This document shows positions 50,969-60,188 of a stretch of 64,000 nt of DNA, piece after piece. Source of the DNA: Mycetocola sp. (GTDB lineage: Bacteria; Actinomycetota; Actinomycetes; Actinomycetales; Microbacteriaceae); the NCBI RefSeq assembly GCF_025464835.1, contig NZ_JAODMP010000072.1, positions 1-64,000 of the forward strand. Reading direction: 5' to 3'. Position numbers and translations under genes: made by a program. The notes below the pieces were generated by a model that worked only from the letters and a program-made list of their open reading frames with translations, had not been told where the DNA came from and ran no database searches. Position 1 is the first letter of the stretch; every line of letters begins with the position of its first letter.

Positions 50969-53900
50969 GTGTGGGTTGTGTGGCGGCTAGACAAGAAACC
51001 AGATGCGCGCGATTTCGATATCGACGACGCAAATACCTCGCTTGCGCTCTCGGTCACCAGTCCGACCGGCCTGAGCGTCGGCGACCCGAACTTCGTGGTG
51101 GGCAACGTGGCAGACACGGAACGGCAGCGGTGGCGCAGCCAACTGGCAGCGGCGGGCGGGCGCTCCCCCCTGCTTCACTTCATCGACGAGCCGCGCACGC
51201 GGATCGAGCTGAGTTCAACGCACCCCGGCGGCCTTCCGCAGTTCATCACCGGCCACTCCACACTGCTGTCCAACCTCATCCGTGACGAACTCGCCCTGCG
51301 TAGCGCCAAGGCGGCTGCCGATCAGATCACCGTCAAGGGCATCGAACTGCGCACCGTGCGCGGCATCGAGTCTGTCCACCTGGCGATCGGCCTGGCCCAG
51401 TGGCGTAACAACGGTGAAGAATTCTCGGCGCCTGTCCTTCTCCGGCCGGTCGCAATCCGCCGCTACGGGCGCGACTTCGAACTCAAGCTCAAGGGCGCGC
51501 CGTTTCTGAACCCTGAGCTCGCGCGAGCTTTGCACGAGCAGTACCGGATCACCCTCGACGCTGAGGCGTTCGAAGCGCTCGCCGTCACCAACGGAGTGTT
51601 CCAGCCGCAGCCGGTGATCGACCGGCTCCGCGGCCTGACCCAGCACCTCGAATGGTTCAGCGTGCAGCCGCGGCTGGTCGTGTCGTCCTTCGCGGATGTC
51701 GGACACGCCCTCGCCCGCGACGCGAGCGACCTCGAGCACCCTGTCCTGGACGCCCTCGCAGGCAACCCTGGCGCGCGGCGGCTCGTCGAAGGTCTGTTCA
51801 GCCCGGTGGATGCCATCGGGCAGGACGAACGCCCGCCGGCAACCGACACCCTCCTCCTCGACGCTGACACCGAGCAGGAAAACGTGATCGCGCAGATCTC
51901 CGCCGGGCACTCCATCGTCGTCACCACACTCCCTGGCACCGGCGGAACGCAGACCGTCGTCAACGCCATCGGCGCCCTCGTCGAGCAGCACAAGCGTGTC
52001 CTCGTCGTCAGCGCACGGCGCTCAAGTCTCGACGGCATCCGTCACCGCTTCAGCAAGGTGGGTCTTCCCGGCTTCACCGTCAGTCCGGCGACGATCAAGC
52101 GCGACCTGATCCAGGCGATCTCCCGCAACGAGAAAGCCGTCGCCCCGAAGGTGGCCGACGTCGACGACGCCCTTGTGCGTCTGCGCAAGGTGCTCCTCGA
52201 CTACCGCGGTTCGCTCCGCCGCATCGACAGCGGCCTCGGCGTCAGCGTCATCGATGCCCTCGAAGCTCTGACGAGGCTCGGCAACCTCCCGGTCCCGCCG
52301 ACCACGTCTGCCAGGCTCGATCTCGTCTCGCTCGAAAAACTCGCAGGCAACCGCGGGATCGTCGCCCGCAAGCTGGCGACGGCGGCAGCGCTCGGTGAAT
52401 TCCAGTACGGCCCGGACGACTCTCCCTGGTACGGCGCTCAGTTCGCCAGCACCCGGCAGGCCAAGGCTACTCATGACCTGGCCAAGAAGCTGCACCGCAC
52501 CGAGCTTCCCCGGCTGCTCGAGCGTGGTTTCGAACTCATCGGCCAGACCCGCATGCGCGCATTCGAATCGGTCGAGGAACTCGGCGTGTACCTGCGGCTG
52601 CTCCTCGATGTGCGAGAGACCCTCGACAAGTTCCAGCCGAGCGTCTTCGACCGGTCGCTCGGCGAATTGATCGCCGCGACGAGCAACAGGCGGGATGCCC
52701 CGGCCATGTCCGGCGCGAACCGTCGCCGCCTCAAGAAACTCGCCCGCGAATACGTGCGCCCAGGGGTGCACATCGCGGACATGAACGCCGCGCTCCACCG
52801 CATCCAGCAGCAGAGGACCCTGTGGCAGCGGTACGTCGCTGCCGGCGTCACCCCTGAGGTTCCGCTCGGCATCGCCGACGTCCAGGTCGCCTACCAGCGT
52901 GTCGTCGAGGATCTCGCCAAGCTCGACGTTCCCCTCGGGCGCAACAAATCCGAGCCCCTGGTCTCCCTGCCGGTCAAGGAATTGATCAGGCTGCTCTCCG
53001 GGCTCGCCGCTGATTCGCAGGTGATGGAGAACCTTCAGGAGCGCACCACCCTTCTCGGGGAACTCCGCGAGAAGGGTCTCGCCCCGCTGATCACCGACCT
53101 GTCCGTCCGGCACGTTCCAGAGGACCAGGTCGCCGCCGAGCTCGAACTCGCCTGGTGGCAGTCGGTCCTCGAGCACATGCTCGCGACCGACCGTGCCCTG
53201 CTCGGGGCCAACACGAGCGTCATCGACCGCCTCGAGGCAGACTTCCGGCTGGTCGACGAAGCACACGCGTCGGCATCCGGTGCGCTTCTCGGCTCGCTGC
53301 TCGCAGAAACCTGGAAGATCGGGCTGGTCGACTTCCCGGAGGAAGCCAACGCCCTCAAGAAGCTGCTCCGTGCCGAAACCGCCAGCCCGGCGAAGCTCGA
53401 GGCTTCGGCGCCGCACCTGTCACGGGTGCTCTCGCCGGTGTGGCTGGCCTCGCCGTACGAGGTGCACGTGATCCCCGAGAGCGTCCGGTTCGACGCTGTG
53501 TTCCTCGTCGACGCCGGCGCGACCACTCTCGCCGAGAACGCCGTCGCGATCCGCCGGGCACGGCAGATCGTCGCGGTCGGCGACCCGGTGACCCAGAGCC
53601 CGACGCCGTTCCAGATCGCAATCGGAGACCTCCGGGAACCGGATGCCGCCGAGAACGTCGACGCACGCCACGCCGATTCCGCCCTCGCGCACCTGTCTGG
53701 CCTGCTGCCGACCCTCACCCTCACTCGCAGTTACCGCGCTGGGGGCGAGGACCTCGCCGAACTCGTGAACCACCGTTTCTACGGCGGCGAGATCGAGTCG
53801 CTGCCGTGGGCCGGATCCTTCCTCGGGCACGGCAGCCTCACCCTCGACTACGTGCCGAACGGGCATGGTATGCCGGACCCGGAGACCGGGGGAGTGGAGA

Positions 53901-54721
53901 GTGTCGACGCCGAGGTCGCCCGCGTCGTCAACCTCGTTCTCGAGCACGCCGTTTCCCGGCCGCGCGAGTCGCTCATGGTCATCACCGCGAGCGAGAAGCA
54001 CGCCACTCGCGTGCATCAGGCGGTCATCTCCGCTTTCGCAACGCGCGCGGACCTTTCGGACTTCATCCTCAGGGAACGCGCTGAACCGTTCACCGTGCTG
54101 ACACTCGAGCAGTCGGTGGCTGAGAGCCGTGACCGGGTCATCTTCTCGCTCGGCTACGGCGTCACCCCGCACGGTCGCGTCCTGTCGAACTTCGGCGCGC
54201 TCGGTGCCCCTGGCGGCGATCGCCTGCTGGCCGTCGGCATGACTCGAGCCCGCCGCTCGATGGTCATCGTCTCGTGCATCCGCCCCGAGGACATCGATGT
54301 GGACAGGATGCAGCACGGGATCGCCGCCCTGACCGGGATTCTGCGCCAGCCCGTGCAACACGAGCCGACGCCGCCGGCAACCGACGGCGCAGAGCCGATG
54401 CTGCTCGACCTCGCCGAGCGCCTCTACCGCCACGGGCTTTCGGTCGAAGTAGGATATCGCGGCAAGCTTGCCCTCGTCGCCTCGTACGGGAACAAAGCCA
54501 TCGCGGTGGAATCCGACCCCGAGGTCGGTTCCGATTCCCTGCGCGAGTCGCTGCGGCTCCGCCCCGATGTTCTGCGACGGCTGGGCTGGCACTACCTTCG
54601 AGTGCACAGCTTCGACCTGTTCAGCGATCCGGACGGTGTCGCGTCGAAGATCGTGTCGATGCTCGGCGCCCCGGCTGCCGACTCGAAAACGTCGGAGGCG
54701 TCGGAGGGCCCAGCCGAGTAA
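50969..54721 (+). CDS. DUF4011 / SF1 (DNA2-like) helicase-related protein with degenerate motifs and MTES_1575-type nuclease-like C-terminus
   Basis: DUF4011-like GIESVHLAIGLAQWRNNGEEFSAPVLLRPVAI; Walker A region TTLPGTGGTQT (no Lys); motif II VFLVDAGATT; RSYRAGGEDLAELVNHRFYGGEIESLP; IFSLGYGVTPHGRVLSNFGALGAPGGDRLLAVGMTRARRSM; C-term LLDLAERLYRHGLSVEVGYRGKLALVASYGNKAIAVESD...LGWHYLRVHSFDLFSDPDG. Confidence 0.85.
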   Translation: MWVVWRLDKKPDARDFDIDDANTSLALSVTSPTGLSVGDPNFVVGNVADTERQRWRSQLAAAGGRSPLLHFIDEPRTRIELSSTHPGGLPQFITGHSTLLSNLIRDELALRSAKAAADQITVKGIELRTVRGIESVHLAIGLAQWRNNGEEFSAPVLLRPVAIRRYGRDFELKLKGAPFLNPELARALHEQYRITLDAEAFEALAVTNGVFQPQPVIDRLRGLTQHLEWFSVQPRLVVSSFADVGHALARDASDLEHPVLDALAGNPGARRLVEGLFSPVDAIGQDERPPATDTLLLDADTEQENVIAQISAGHSIVVTTLPGTGGTQTVVNAIGALVEQHKRVLVVSARRSSLDGIRHRFSKVGLPGFTVSPATIKRDLIQAISRNEKAVAPKVADVDDALVRLRKVLLDYRGSLRRIDSGLGVSVIDALEALTRLGNLPVPPTTSARLDLVSLEKLAGNRGIVARKLATAAALGEFQYGPDDSPWYGAQFASTRQAKATHDLAKKLHRTELPRLLERGFELIGQTRMRAFESVEELGVYLRLLLDVRETLDKFQPSVFDRSLGELIAATSNRRDAPAMSGANRRRLKKLAREYVRPGVHIADMNAALHRIQQQRTLWQRYVAAGVTPEVPLGIADVQVAYQRVVEDLAKLDVPLGRNKSEPLVSLPVKELIRLLSGLAADSQVMENLQERTTLLGELREKGLAPLITDLSVRHVPEDQVAAELELAWWQSVLEHMLATDRALLGANTSVIDRLEADFRLVDEAHASASGALLGSLLAETWKIGLVDFPEEANALKKLLRAETASPAKLEASAPHLSRVLSPVWLASPYEVHVIPESVRFDAVFLVDAGATTLAENAVAIRRARQIVAVGDPVTQSPTPFQIAIGDLREPDAAENVDARHADSALAHLSGLLPTLTLTRSYRAGGEDLAELVNHRFYGGEIESLPWAGSFLGHGSLTLDYVPNGHGMPDPETGGVESVDAEVARVVNLVLEHAVSRPRESLMVITASEKHATRVHQAVISAFATRADLSDFILRERAEPFTVLTLEQSVAESRDRVIFSLGYGVTPHGRVLSNFGALGAPGGDRLLAVGMTRARRSMVIVSCIRPEDIDVDRMQHGIAALTGILRQPVQHEPTPPATDGAEPMLLDLAERLYRHGLSVEVGYRGKLALVASYGNKAIAVESDPEVGSDSLRESLRLRPDVLRRLGWHYLRVHSFDLFSDPDGVASKIVSMLGAPAADSKTSEASEGPAE

Positions 54722-54750
54722 GTCAGGCTTTCCCGTTTAGGCTTGGAGGT

Positions 54751-54978
54751 ATGCCCGCTCTTCCTCCCTCGAACGAGAACCAGGACGCACCCGTCGTGCG
54801 ACGCATCCGTGGTTCTCGCCGGGTGATTCGACCTGGCGTTCCTGGCGCCGACCCGACACCCCAGCTGACGGCCGAAGCCGTGCGCGCCGTCGAGGACACC
54901 GATGCTCCGTGGGGCGCGGCCGGCACGGACACCAATGACGCCCAGCTGAAGCAGGACGTCCCGCCGCACTGGGGTTGA
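54751..54978 (+). CDS. 75-aa small protein, likely co-transcribed with the helicase-like gene
   Basis: TTGGAGGT RBS then ATG; MPALPPSNENQDAPVVRRIRGSRRVIRPGVPGADPTPQLTAEAVRAVEDTDAPWGAAGTDTNDAQLKQDVPPHWG. Confidence 0.75.
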   Translation: MPALPPSNENQDAPVVRRIRGSRRVIRPGVPGADPTPQLTAEAVRAVEDTDAPWGAAGTDTNDAQLKQDVPPHWG

Positions 54979-55042
54979 ACGGGATCGTCAACGACGAACC
55001 GCGAGCAGCCGGGCTGCTCGCGGTCGGTCTTTCGCTGGTGGG

Positions 55043-55447
55043 CTAGGGGCGCAGGGTGTTCCTGGCGAGCAGGTCTCGGATCTCGGTGAGGACGTCGATC
55101 TCGGTGACCGGTGCGTCCTCGCGAACGACTCCGGCCTTGCGGCGGGCGTCAGCGTGCCCCTTCATGGTGTTGATGGGAAGGACAAAGACAAAGTAGACAA
55201 CGGCGGCGACGATGAGGAACGTCAGAATCGTGCCGATCACCGCCCCGAACTTCAGCTGGGCAGTTCCCAGAGTGAGAATCAGGGACTCATCCAGGCTGTC
55301 CGCCTGAAACAGAGCACCGATCAGCGGGTTGAAGATGTTCTCGACGATCGAGTTGACGACCGCAGTGAATGCCGCACCGATGACCACAGCGACCGCGAGG
55401 TCGATGACGTTGCCGCGCATGATGAAGTCTTTGAAACCGGTGAACAT
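55043..55447 (-). CDS. mscL: large-conductance mechanosensitive channel
   Basis: MFTGFKDFIMRGNVIDLAVAVVIGAAFTAVVNSIVENIFNPLIGAL. Confidence 0.97.
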   Translation of the reverse strand: MFTGFKDFIMRGNVIDLAVAVVIGAAFTAVVNSIVENIFNPLIGALFQADSLDESLILTLGTAQLKFGAVIGTILTFLIVAAVVYFVFVLPINTMKGHADARRKAGVVREDAPVTEIDVLTEIRDLLARNTLRP

Positions 55448-55472
55448 GTGGGTCTCCAGGTCGAAGAAGGGA

Positions 55473-55820
55473 TCAGGAGGCGGCGGGAGCGCTGCTGCTG
55501 CTGCTGCTGCTGCCGCTGCTGCTGCTGGAGTTACTGCTGCTGCCGCTGCTGCCGCTGCTGGAGTTGCTGCTGCTGCTGCCGCTCGTCGCTGCCGCCGAGG
55601 AGGTTGCCTTCTCCGTCTTCTTTCTGCTTGCCGGGTTCTCACTCTTCCGCGAATCGTTGCGGTAGAAACCTGATCCGTTGAAGGTCACCCCGACGGCGCT
55701 GAAGAGCTTACGAAGCTTGCCTTCGCAGGTGGGGCATTCGGTGAGGGAAGCGTCGGTGAATGACTGCTGGATGTCGAATGCGGTGTCGCAGACGGTGCAT
55801 TTGTACGAATACGTGGGCAT
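55473..55820 (-). CDS. FmdB-type zinc-ribbon protein with poly-Ser tail
   Basis: MPTYSYKCTVCDTAFDIQQSFTDASLTECPTCEGKLRKLFSAVGVTFNGSGFYRNDSR; four-Cys ribbon. Confidence 0.95.
   Translation of the reverse strand: MPTYSYKCTVCDTAFDIQQSFTDASLTECPTCEGKLRKLFSAVGVTFNGSGFYRNDSRKSENPASRKKTEKATSSAAATSGSSSSNSSSGSSGSSSNSSSSSGSSSSSSSAPAAS
55492..55580. repeat. CTG/CAG-type trinucleotide microsatellite within fmdB-like gene
   Basis: (CTG)n interrupted by CCG and GAG units; codes for Ser-rich tail on minus strand. Confidence 0.9.
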
Positions 55821-55879
55821 GATGATTTCCTGGCTGGTTGCGGCAATGTGCCGGGTCGGTCGTGCGAAGAGTGTGGGCG

Positions 55880-56461
55880 CTAGAAGTCGAAGATGCGCGA
55901 TGGGGTGACCACGCCGTTCACCGGCTGGTCGTGCAGTTCGCGCGGAATGTCGGACACGATCTCGGAATCGTAGACGACCGCGTACACGGGAGGGCATTTC
56001 TCCATCGAACCGAGGGTCTTGTCGTAGTACCCGCGTCCCCAGCCCAGCCGGGTTCCGTCAGGGCTGATGGCGGCGGCGGGAACGACGATGAGGTCGACGT
56101 CGTTGATGGCGATCGGTCCGAGCGGCTCGCCGACGGGTTCGGGCATTCCGTACAGCCCCTGCTGCTCCTGCTCGCCCTCGCTACCGACGGTCCAATCCAG
56201 CAAGCCGTCTTCACGGCTGACGGGGAACAGGACGCGGACGTCATGCGCGAGGGCCCAGTTGACGAACGGCCTGGTGTCTGGCTCGGTGGGCGACGACAGG
56301 TAGCAGGAAACACTCCGTGCGTCGAGACCGCTCACGAGGGAGATGAGATTGTTCGTCACCCCGATCGTGGCGTTCTCCCGCTCGACCACGGTGAGGTTCT
56401 GCCGTCGTTCACGCAGTTCGGCACGCAGTGCGCGCTTCTGATGATCCGCGGGGGTGGGCAT
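55880..56461 (-). CDS. 5-formyltetrahydrofolate cyclo-ligase
   Basis: KRALRAELRERR...; VDLIVVPAAAISPDGTRLGWGRGYYDKTL. Confidence 0.94.
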   Translation of the reverse strand: MPTPADHQKRALRAELRERRQNLTVVERENATIGVTNNLISLVSGLDARSVSCYLSSPTEPDTRPFVNWALAHDVRVLFPVSREDGLLDWTVGSEGEQEQQGLYGMPEPVGEPLGPIAINDVDLIVVPAAAISPDGTRLGWGRGYYDKTLGSMEKCPPVYAVVYDSEIVSDIPRELHDQPVNGVVTPSRIFDF

Positions 56462-56551
56462 GGGCCCATTCTAGGCGGCGGATGTTACTGCACCGGAATC
56501 CGTCCGCTCTCGGGTTGTCCCCACAAAATGGGTGCCCACTACGATTGACGC

Positions 56552-57445
56552 ATGTCTTCATCAGTCAGGAAAGTCGTCATTCCCGCCGCAGGCCTCGGAA
56601 CGCGGTTCCTTCCTGCCACTAAAGCGATGCCGAAGGAGATGCTCCCGGTCGTCGACAAGCCCGCGATCCAGTATGTGGTGGAGGAAGCGGTCAGCGCGGG
56701 ACTTCGGGACGTTCTGATGATCATCGGGCGCAACAAGAACGCGCTTGCCAACCACTTCGACAGCGTCATCGAGCTTGAGCTGGCCCTCGAGGCGAAGGGG
56801 GACAAGAACCGCCTTGAGCGGGTCGTCGAGTCGAGTGAGCTCGCCGACATCCATTTCCTGCGCCAGGGAGACCCGCGCGGTCTGGGGCACGCCGTCTCGC
56901 GTGCGCGACGCCACATCGGCAACGAGCCGTTCGCCGTGCTTCTCGGTGACGACCTCATCGACGCCCGTGACCCTCTGCTGACCACGATGATCTCGGAGCA
57001 GGAGGAGCGACAGGCAACCATCATCGCGCTCATGGAGGTGGACCCGTCCACGATCCACATGTACGGCTGTGCAGCCGTCGAGGCGACCGATAACCCGGAT
57101 GTCGTCCGGGTGACCGGGCTGGTCGAGAAGCCGGCTCCGGAAGATGCCCCATCCAACCTGGCGATCATCGGGCGGTACGTGCTGACCCCGGAGGTGTTCG
57201 ACATCCTGGACAGGACCGCGCCAGGCAAGGGCGGCGAAATCCAGCTCACCGACGCGCTCCAGGAACTGGCCGCTGACGAGTCGATCGCCGGTGGGGTGTA
57301 CGGCGTGATCTTCCGCGGCCGCCGTTACGACACAGGCGACCGTCTCGACTACATCAAAGCCATCGTCCAGCTCGCTTCCGACCGTGCAGACCTCGGTGTC
57401 GACCTGAAGCCGTGGCTCAAGGAATTCGCCGGGAAACTCGACTAG
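56552..57445 (+). CDS. galU: UTP--glucose-1-phosphate uridylyltransferase
   Basis: VRKVVIPAAGLGTRFLPATKAMPKEMLPVVDKPAIQYVVEEAVSAGLRDVLMI. Confidence 0.98.
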   Translation: MSSSVRKVVIPAAGLGTRFLPATKAMPKEMLPVVDKPAIQYVVEEAVSAGLRDVLMIIGRNKNALANHFDSVIELELALEAKGDKNRLERVVESSELADIHFLRQGDPRGLGHAVSRARRHIGNEPFAVLLGDDLIDARDPLLTTMISEQEERQATIIALMEVDPSTIHMYGCAAVEATDNPDVVRVTGLVEKPAPEDAPSNLAIIGRYVLTPEVFDILDRTAPGKGGEIQLTDALQELAADESIAGGVYGVIFRGRRYDTGDRLDYIKAIVQLASDRADLGVDLKPWLKEFAGKLD

Positions 57446-57474
57446 ATCGCCTCATTGTGTGAAGGAGAACCGCG

Positions 57475-58140
57475 GTGGCCCAATCCGTGCCTGTGCTGAG
57501 CGACGGTCCGATCACCGTTCGGCCGGTTCGCGTACGCGACGCCAAGGTGATCGAGCACGAGTTGCTCAGCAACCGTTCATGGTTGCGGCCGTGGGAGGCG
57601 ACCAGCCCATACGCGCCTCGTTCATTCGACATGCGCTCGAGCATCCGTTCACTGCTGCAGAATGCCCGTTCTGGAGGCGGACTGCCACTCGTGATGGAGT
57701 ACGAAGGGGAAGTCGCCGGACAGCTGAACGTGTCAGGCATCACCTACGGCTCGCTGTCCTCGGCGACGCTCGGCTACTGGGTGTCCGAACGATTCGCCGG
57801 CCGCTCGGTAACTCCGACCTCGGTGGCCCTTGCCACCGACTATTGCTTCACCGAGATGGGGTTGCACCGGATGGAGATCTGCATCCGTCCGGAGAACGCG
57901 CCGAGCCTTCGTGTGGTTGAGAAGCTGGGGTTCCGCTACGAGGGGTTCCGGCGGCGTTACATCCACATCAACGGCGACTGGCGTGACCACTTCTGCTTCG
58001 CCCTCGTTCGCGAGGAAGTTCCGCTGGGTGTGCTTCGGCGCTGGCACGACGGAGAAGTCCCGGAGGGTGCAGCGAGTGTCCCCGCCGTTGACCGGCTGGC
58101 CTCGCAGACCCCTCTGCTGCCGCCGCCGGCACTTTTCTGA
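57475..58140 (+). CDS. rimJ: GNAT acetyltransferase, RimJ/RimL type
   Basis: ATLGYWVSERFAGRSVTPTSVALATDYCFTEMGLHRMEICIRPENAPSLRVVEKLGFRYEGFRRRYIHINGDWRDHFCFALV. Confidence 0.92.
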   Translation: MAQSVPVLSDGPITVRPVRVRDAKVIEHELLSNRSWLRPWEATSPYAPRSFDMRSSIRSLLQNARSGGGLPLVMEYEGEVAGQLNVSGITYGSLSSATLGYWVSERFAGRSVTPTSVALATDYCFTEMGLHRMEICIRPENAPSLRVVEKLGFRYEGFRRRYIHINGDWRDHFCFALVREEVPLGVLRRWHDGEVPEGAASVPAVDRLASQTPLLPPPALF

Positions 58141-58217
58141 ACCCTCAACCTCAACTTTCAGGTGACACACCCCCGCCAATGAGGATGAAAGCCCGCAAGC
58201 GCTCGTAGTTTAGAGCC

Positions 58218-59147
58218 ATGACTGGTGGCGGGCTTCTGAGTGGCGGGATCGTCTTCGCTGTCGCCGCCGTGCTCTGGATCGTCTACCTGTTGCCAACCTG
58301 GCTGCGCCAGAGCGAATATCTCGCCACGGAACGCAACGCCATCCGGCTGCAGCAGACCCTGCGCATCCTCGCCGAAACGGCCGAGGTTCCCGCCGAGATC
58401 CGCGTGGAAGCCACCGCCCGCAACGTCGCCGAGCAGCAGAGAATCCTCAAGCGTGTCGAGGCCGACGTGCGCGAACGAGCCAGACTCGAAGCGACAGCAT
58501 CCGCAGAAGCCGCTCGAGCCGCCGCTGCTGCGGCCATAACGGCCCTGCGAGCCGAGCCGCGTGTGCGCATCGCCCGGGCACGCCGACGCGCCCGCCTCAC
58601 CGCCACCACCGTGCTCTTTCTGTCTCTCGTCGCCGCGGGTGTCGGCGGCTGGGTTCTCGCGACGGCTGGATCTGCCCTGCTCCTCAGCACAGCAAGCGGA
58701 ACCGCCCTCGTCGCGCTCGCCATGATCGTTCGCATGGCGAGGGTGGGCCAGCGCACCCTGCGGGTTCTGGCGCCGACACAGTCCGTGCAGCGGCCGGCGG
58801 TCTTCGAACCCGTCGAGATGGAAGCCAGCGCACCGGCTGCAGCCACCTGGACGCCCATGCCTCTGCCGAAACCGCTTCACCTCTCGCAGGGCTCCTCCGC
58901 TGCGGAGGCGATCGCGCAGGCAGACGCGCACGCCGCCCTCCGTCGCGCCGCGATCGCGCAGGTCATGGCTGCCCGTGCCGCCGAGCAGGCGCCTGCGGTC
59001 CCGTCCATCGTCGCGCCGGCCGTTGTAGAGCCCGCCATGCCGGTCGTCGCCACGAACCCCTTCGCGGGGATGGGAATCGTGAACGAATCCGAACTGGCCC
59101 CGACAGACATCAACGCAATCCTCCAGCGCCGCCGTATCGCCAGTTAG
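58218..59147 (+). CDS. membrane/coiled-coil protein resembling GlpR/SepX divisome proteins
   Basis: N-terminal TM IVFAVAAVLWIVYLLPTWLRQSEYLATERNAIRLQQTLRILAE, Ala-rich coiled coil, RRRARLTATTVLFLSLVAAGVGGWVL; follows galU-rimJ. Confidence 0.7.
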   Translation: MTGGGLLSGGIVFAVAAVLWIVYLLPTWLRQSEYLATERNAIRLQQTLRILAETAEVPAEIRVEATARNVAEQQRILKRVEADVRERARLEATASAEAARAAAAAAITALRAEPRVRIARARRRARLTATTVLFLSLVAAGVGGWVLATAGSALLLSTASGTALVALAMIVRMARVGQRTLRVLAPTQSVQRPAVFEPVEMEASAPAAATWTPMPLPKPLHLSQGSSAAEAIAQADAHAALRRAAIAQVMAARAAEQAPAVPSIVAPAVVEPAMPVVATNPFAGMGIVNESELAPTDINAILQRRRIAS

Positions 59148-59190
59148 TGAATCGCACGCGGTCGATCGCGTGATAATCTTGACGACACCA

Positions 59191-59263
59191 GGGCCTATGG
59201 CGCAGTTGGTAGCGCGCCTCGTTCGCATCGAGGAGGTCAGGAGTTCGAATCTCCTTAGGTCCA
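59191..59263 (+). tRNA. tRNA-Ala (anticodon CGC)
   Basis: GGGCCTATGGCGCAGTTGGTAGCGCGCCTCGTTCGCATCGAGGAGGTCAGGAGTTCGAATCTCCTTAGGTCCA. Confidence 0.95.
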
Positions 59264-59345
59264 CCCTGTAGCTTCTCGCCGTTTTCTGTTTGCCCGTCAC
59301 CGCCGGACGCTGGAGTCCAGCCATCCGAGTTGGGAAGGGCACACG

Positions 59346-60179
59346 ATGTCCGGATCGAAGAAGTCCACGAAGAAGAAGAACAAGCGCCTCGACAAGGCGC
59401 TGTACGAGGCTGAGCTGACCCGATTGCAGGTCGAGCTCGTCACCATGCAGCGGTGGGTCGCTTCAACAGGTGCCCGGGTCCTCGTGCTGTTCGAAGGGCG
59501 CGACGCGGCGGGGAAGGGCGGGGCGATCAAACGCATCGTCCAGTACCTCAATCCCCGTTCGGTGCGAGTTGTCGCGCTGCCAACGCCGAGCGAACGCGAA
59601 GCCGGGCAGTGGTATTACCAGCGCTACATCGAACGGTTGCCGACTGCGGGTGAGATCGTGCTGATGGACCGCTCCTGGTACAACCGGGCGGGCGTCGAGA
59701 AGGTCATGGAATATTGCACGGCCGAGCAGTACGACCGGTTCCTCGAGCAGACGCCGACCCTGGAACGGATGCTCGTCGACGACGGCATCATCCTCGTCAA
59801 GTACTGGTTCTCGGTCTCAGACACCGAGCAGGAGAAGCGCTTCAAATCGCGCCTCAAGGATCCGGTGCGCCGCTGGAAGCTGTCCGAGACCGATCTGGCC
59901 TCGATCACCAGGTGGGAGGACTACTCCCGGGCGAAGGATGCCATGTTCGCCGCAACGGACACGCCGCAGGCGCCATGGTGGACGGTGGAGAGCGACGACA
60001 AGCGGTCCTCCAGGTTGAACACCATCGCCCACCTGCTCTCACAGGTGCCGTATGAGCAGAGCGAACCAGCGGCCGTCACGATCCCCGACCGCCCGGACGC
60101 CAGCGACGCCGACAGGCCGGACTTCGACGAGCAGAATTTCGTGCCCGATCACGCCAGGACACTCGCCGCAGCATCCTGA
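59346..60179 (+). CDS. ppk2: polyphosphate kinase 2
   Basis: VLFEGRDAAGKGGAIKRIVQYLNPRSVRVVALPTPSEREAGQWYYQRYIERLPTAGEIVLMDRSWYNRAGVEKVMEYC. Confidence 0.97.
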   Translation: MSGSKKSTKKKNKRLDKALYEAELTRLQVELVTMQRWVASTGARVLVLFEGRDAAGKGGAIKRIVQYLNPRSVRVVALPTPSEREAGQWYYQRYIERLPTAGEIVLMDRSWYNRAGVEKVMEYCTAEQYDRFLEQTPTLERMLVDDGIILVKYWFSVSDTEQEKRFKSRLKDPVRRWKLSETDLASITRWEDYSRAKDAMFAATDTPQAPWWTVESDDKRSSRLNTIAHLLSQVPYEQSEPAAVTIPDRPDASDADRPDFDEQNFVPDHARTLAAAS

Positions 60180-60188
60180 GTGGACAGG

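Noticed and set aside
55492-55580. Trinucleotide tract considered as CRISPR-like repeats
   Set aside because: No spacers, unit is 3 bp, and it codes in frame for the Ser-rich tail.
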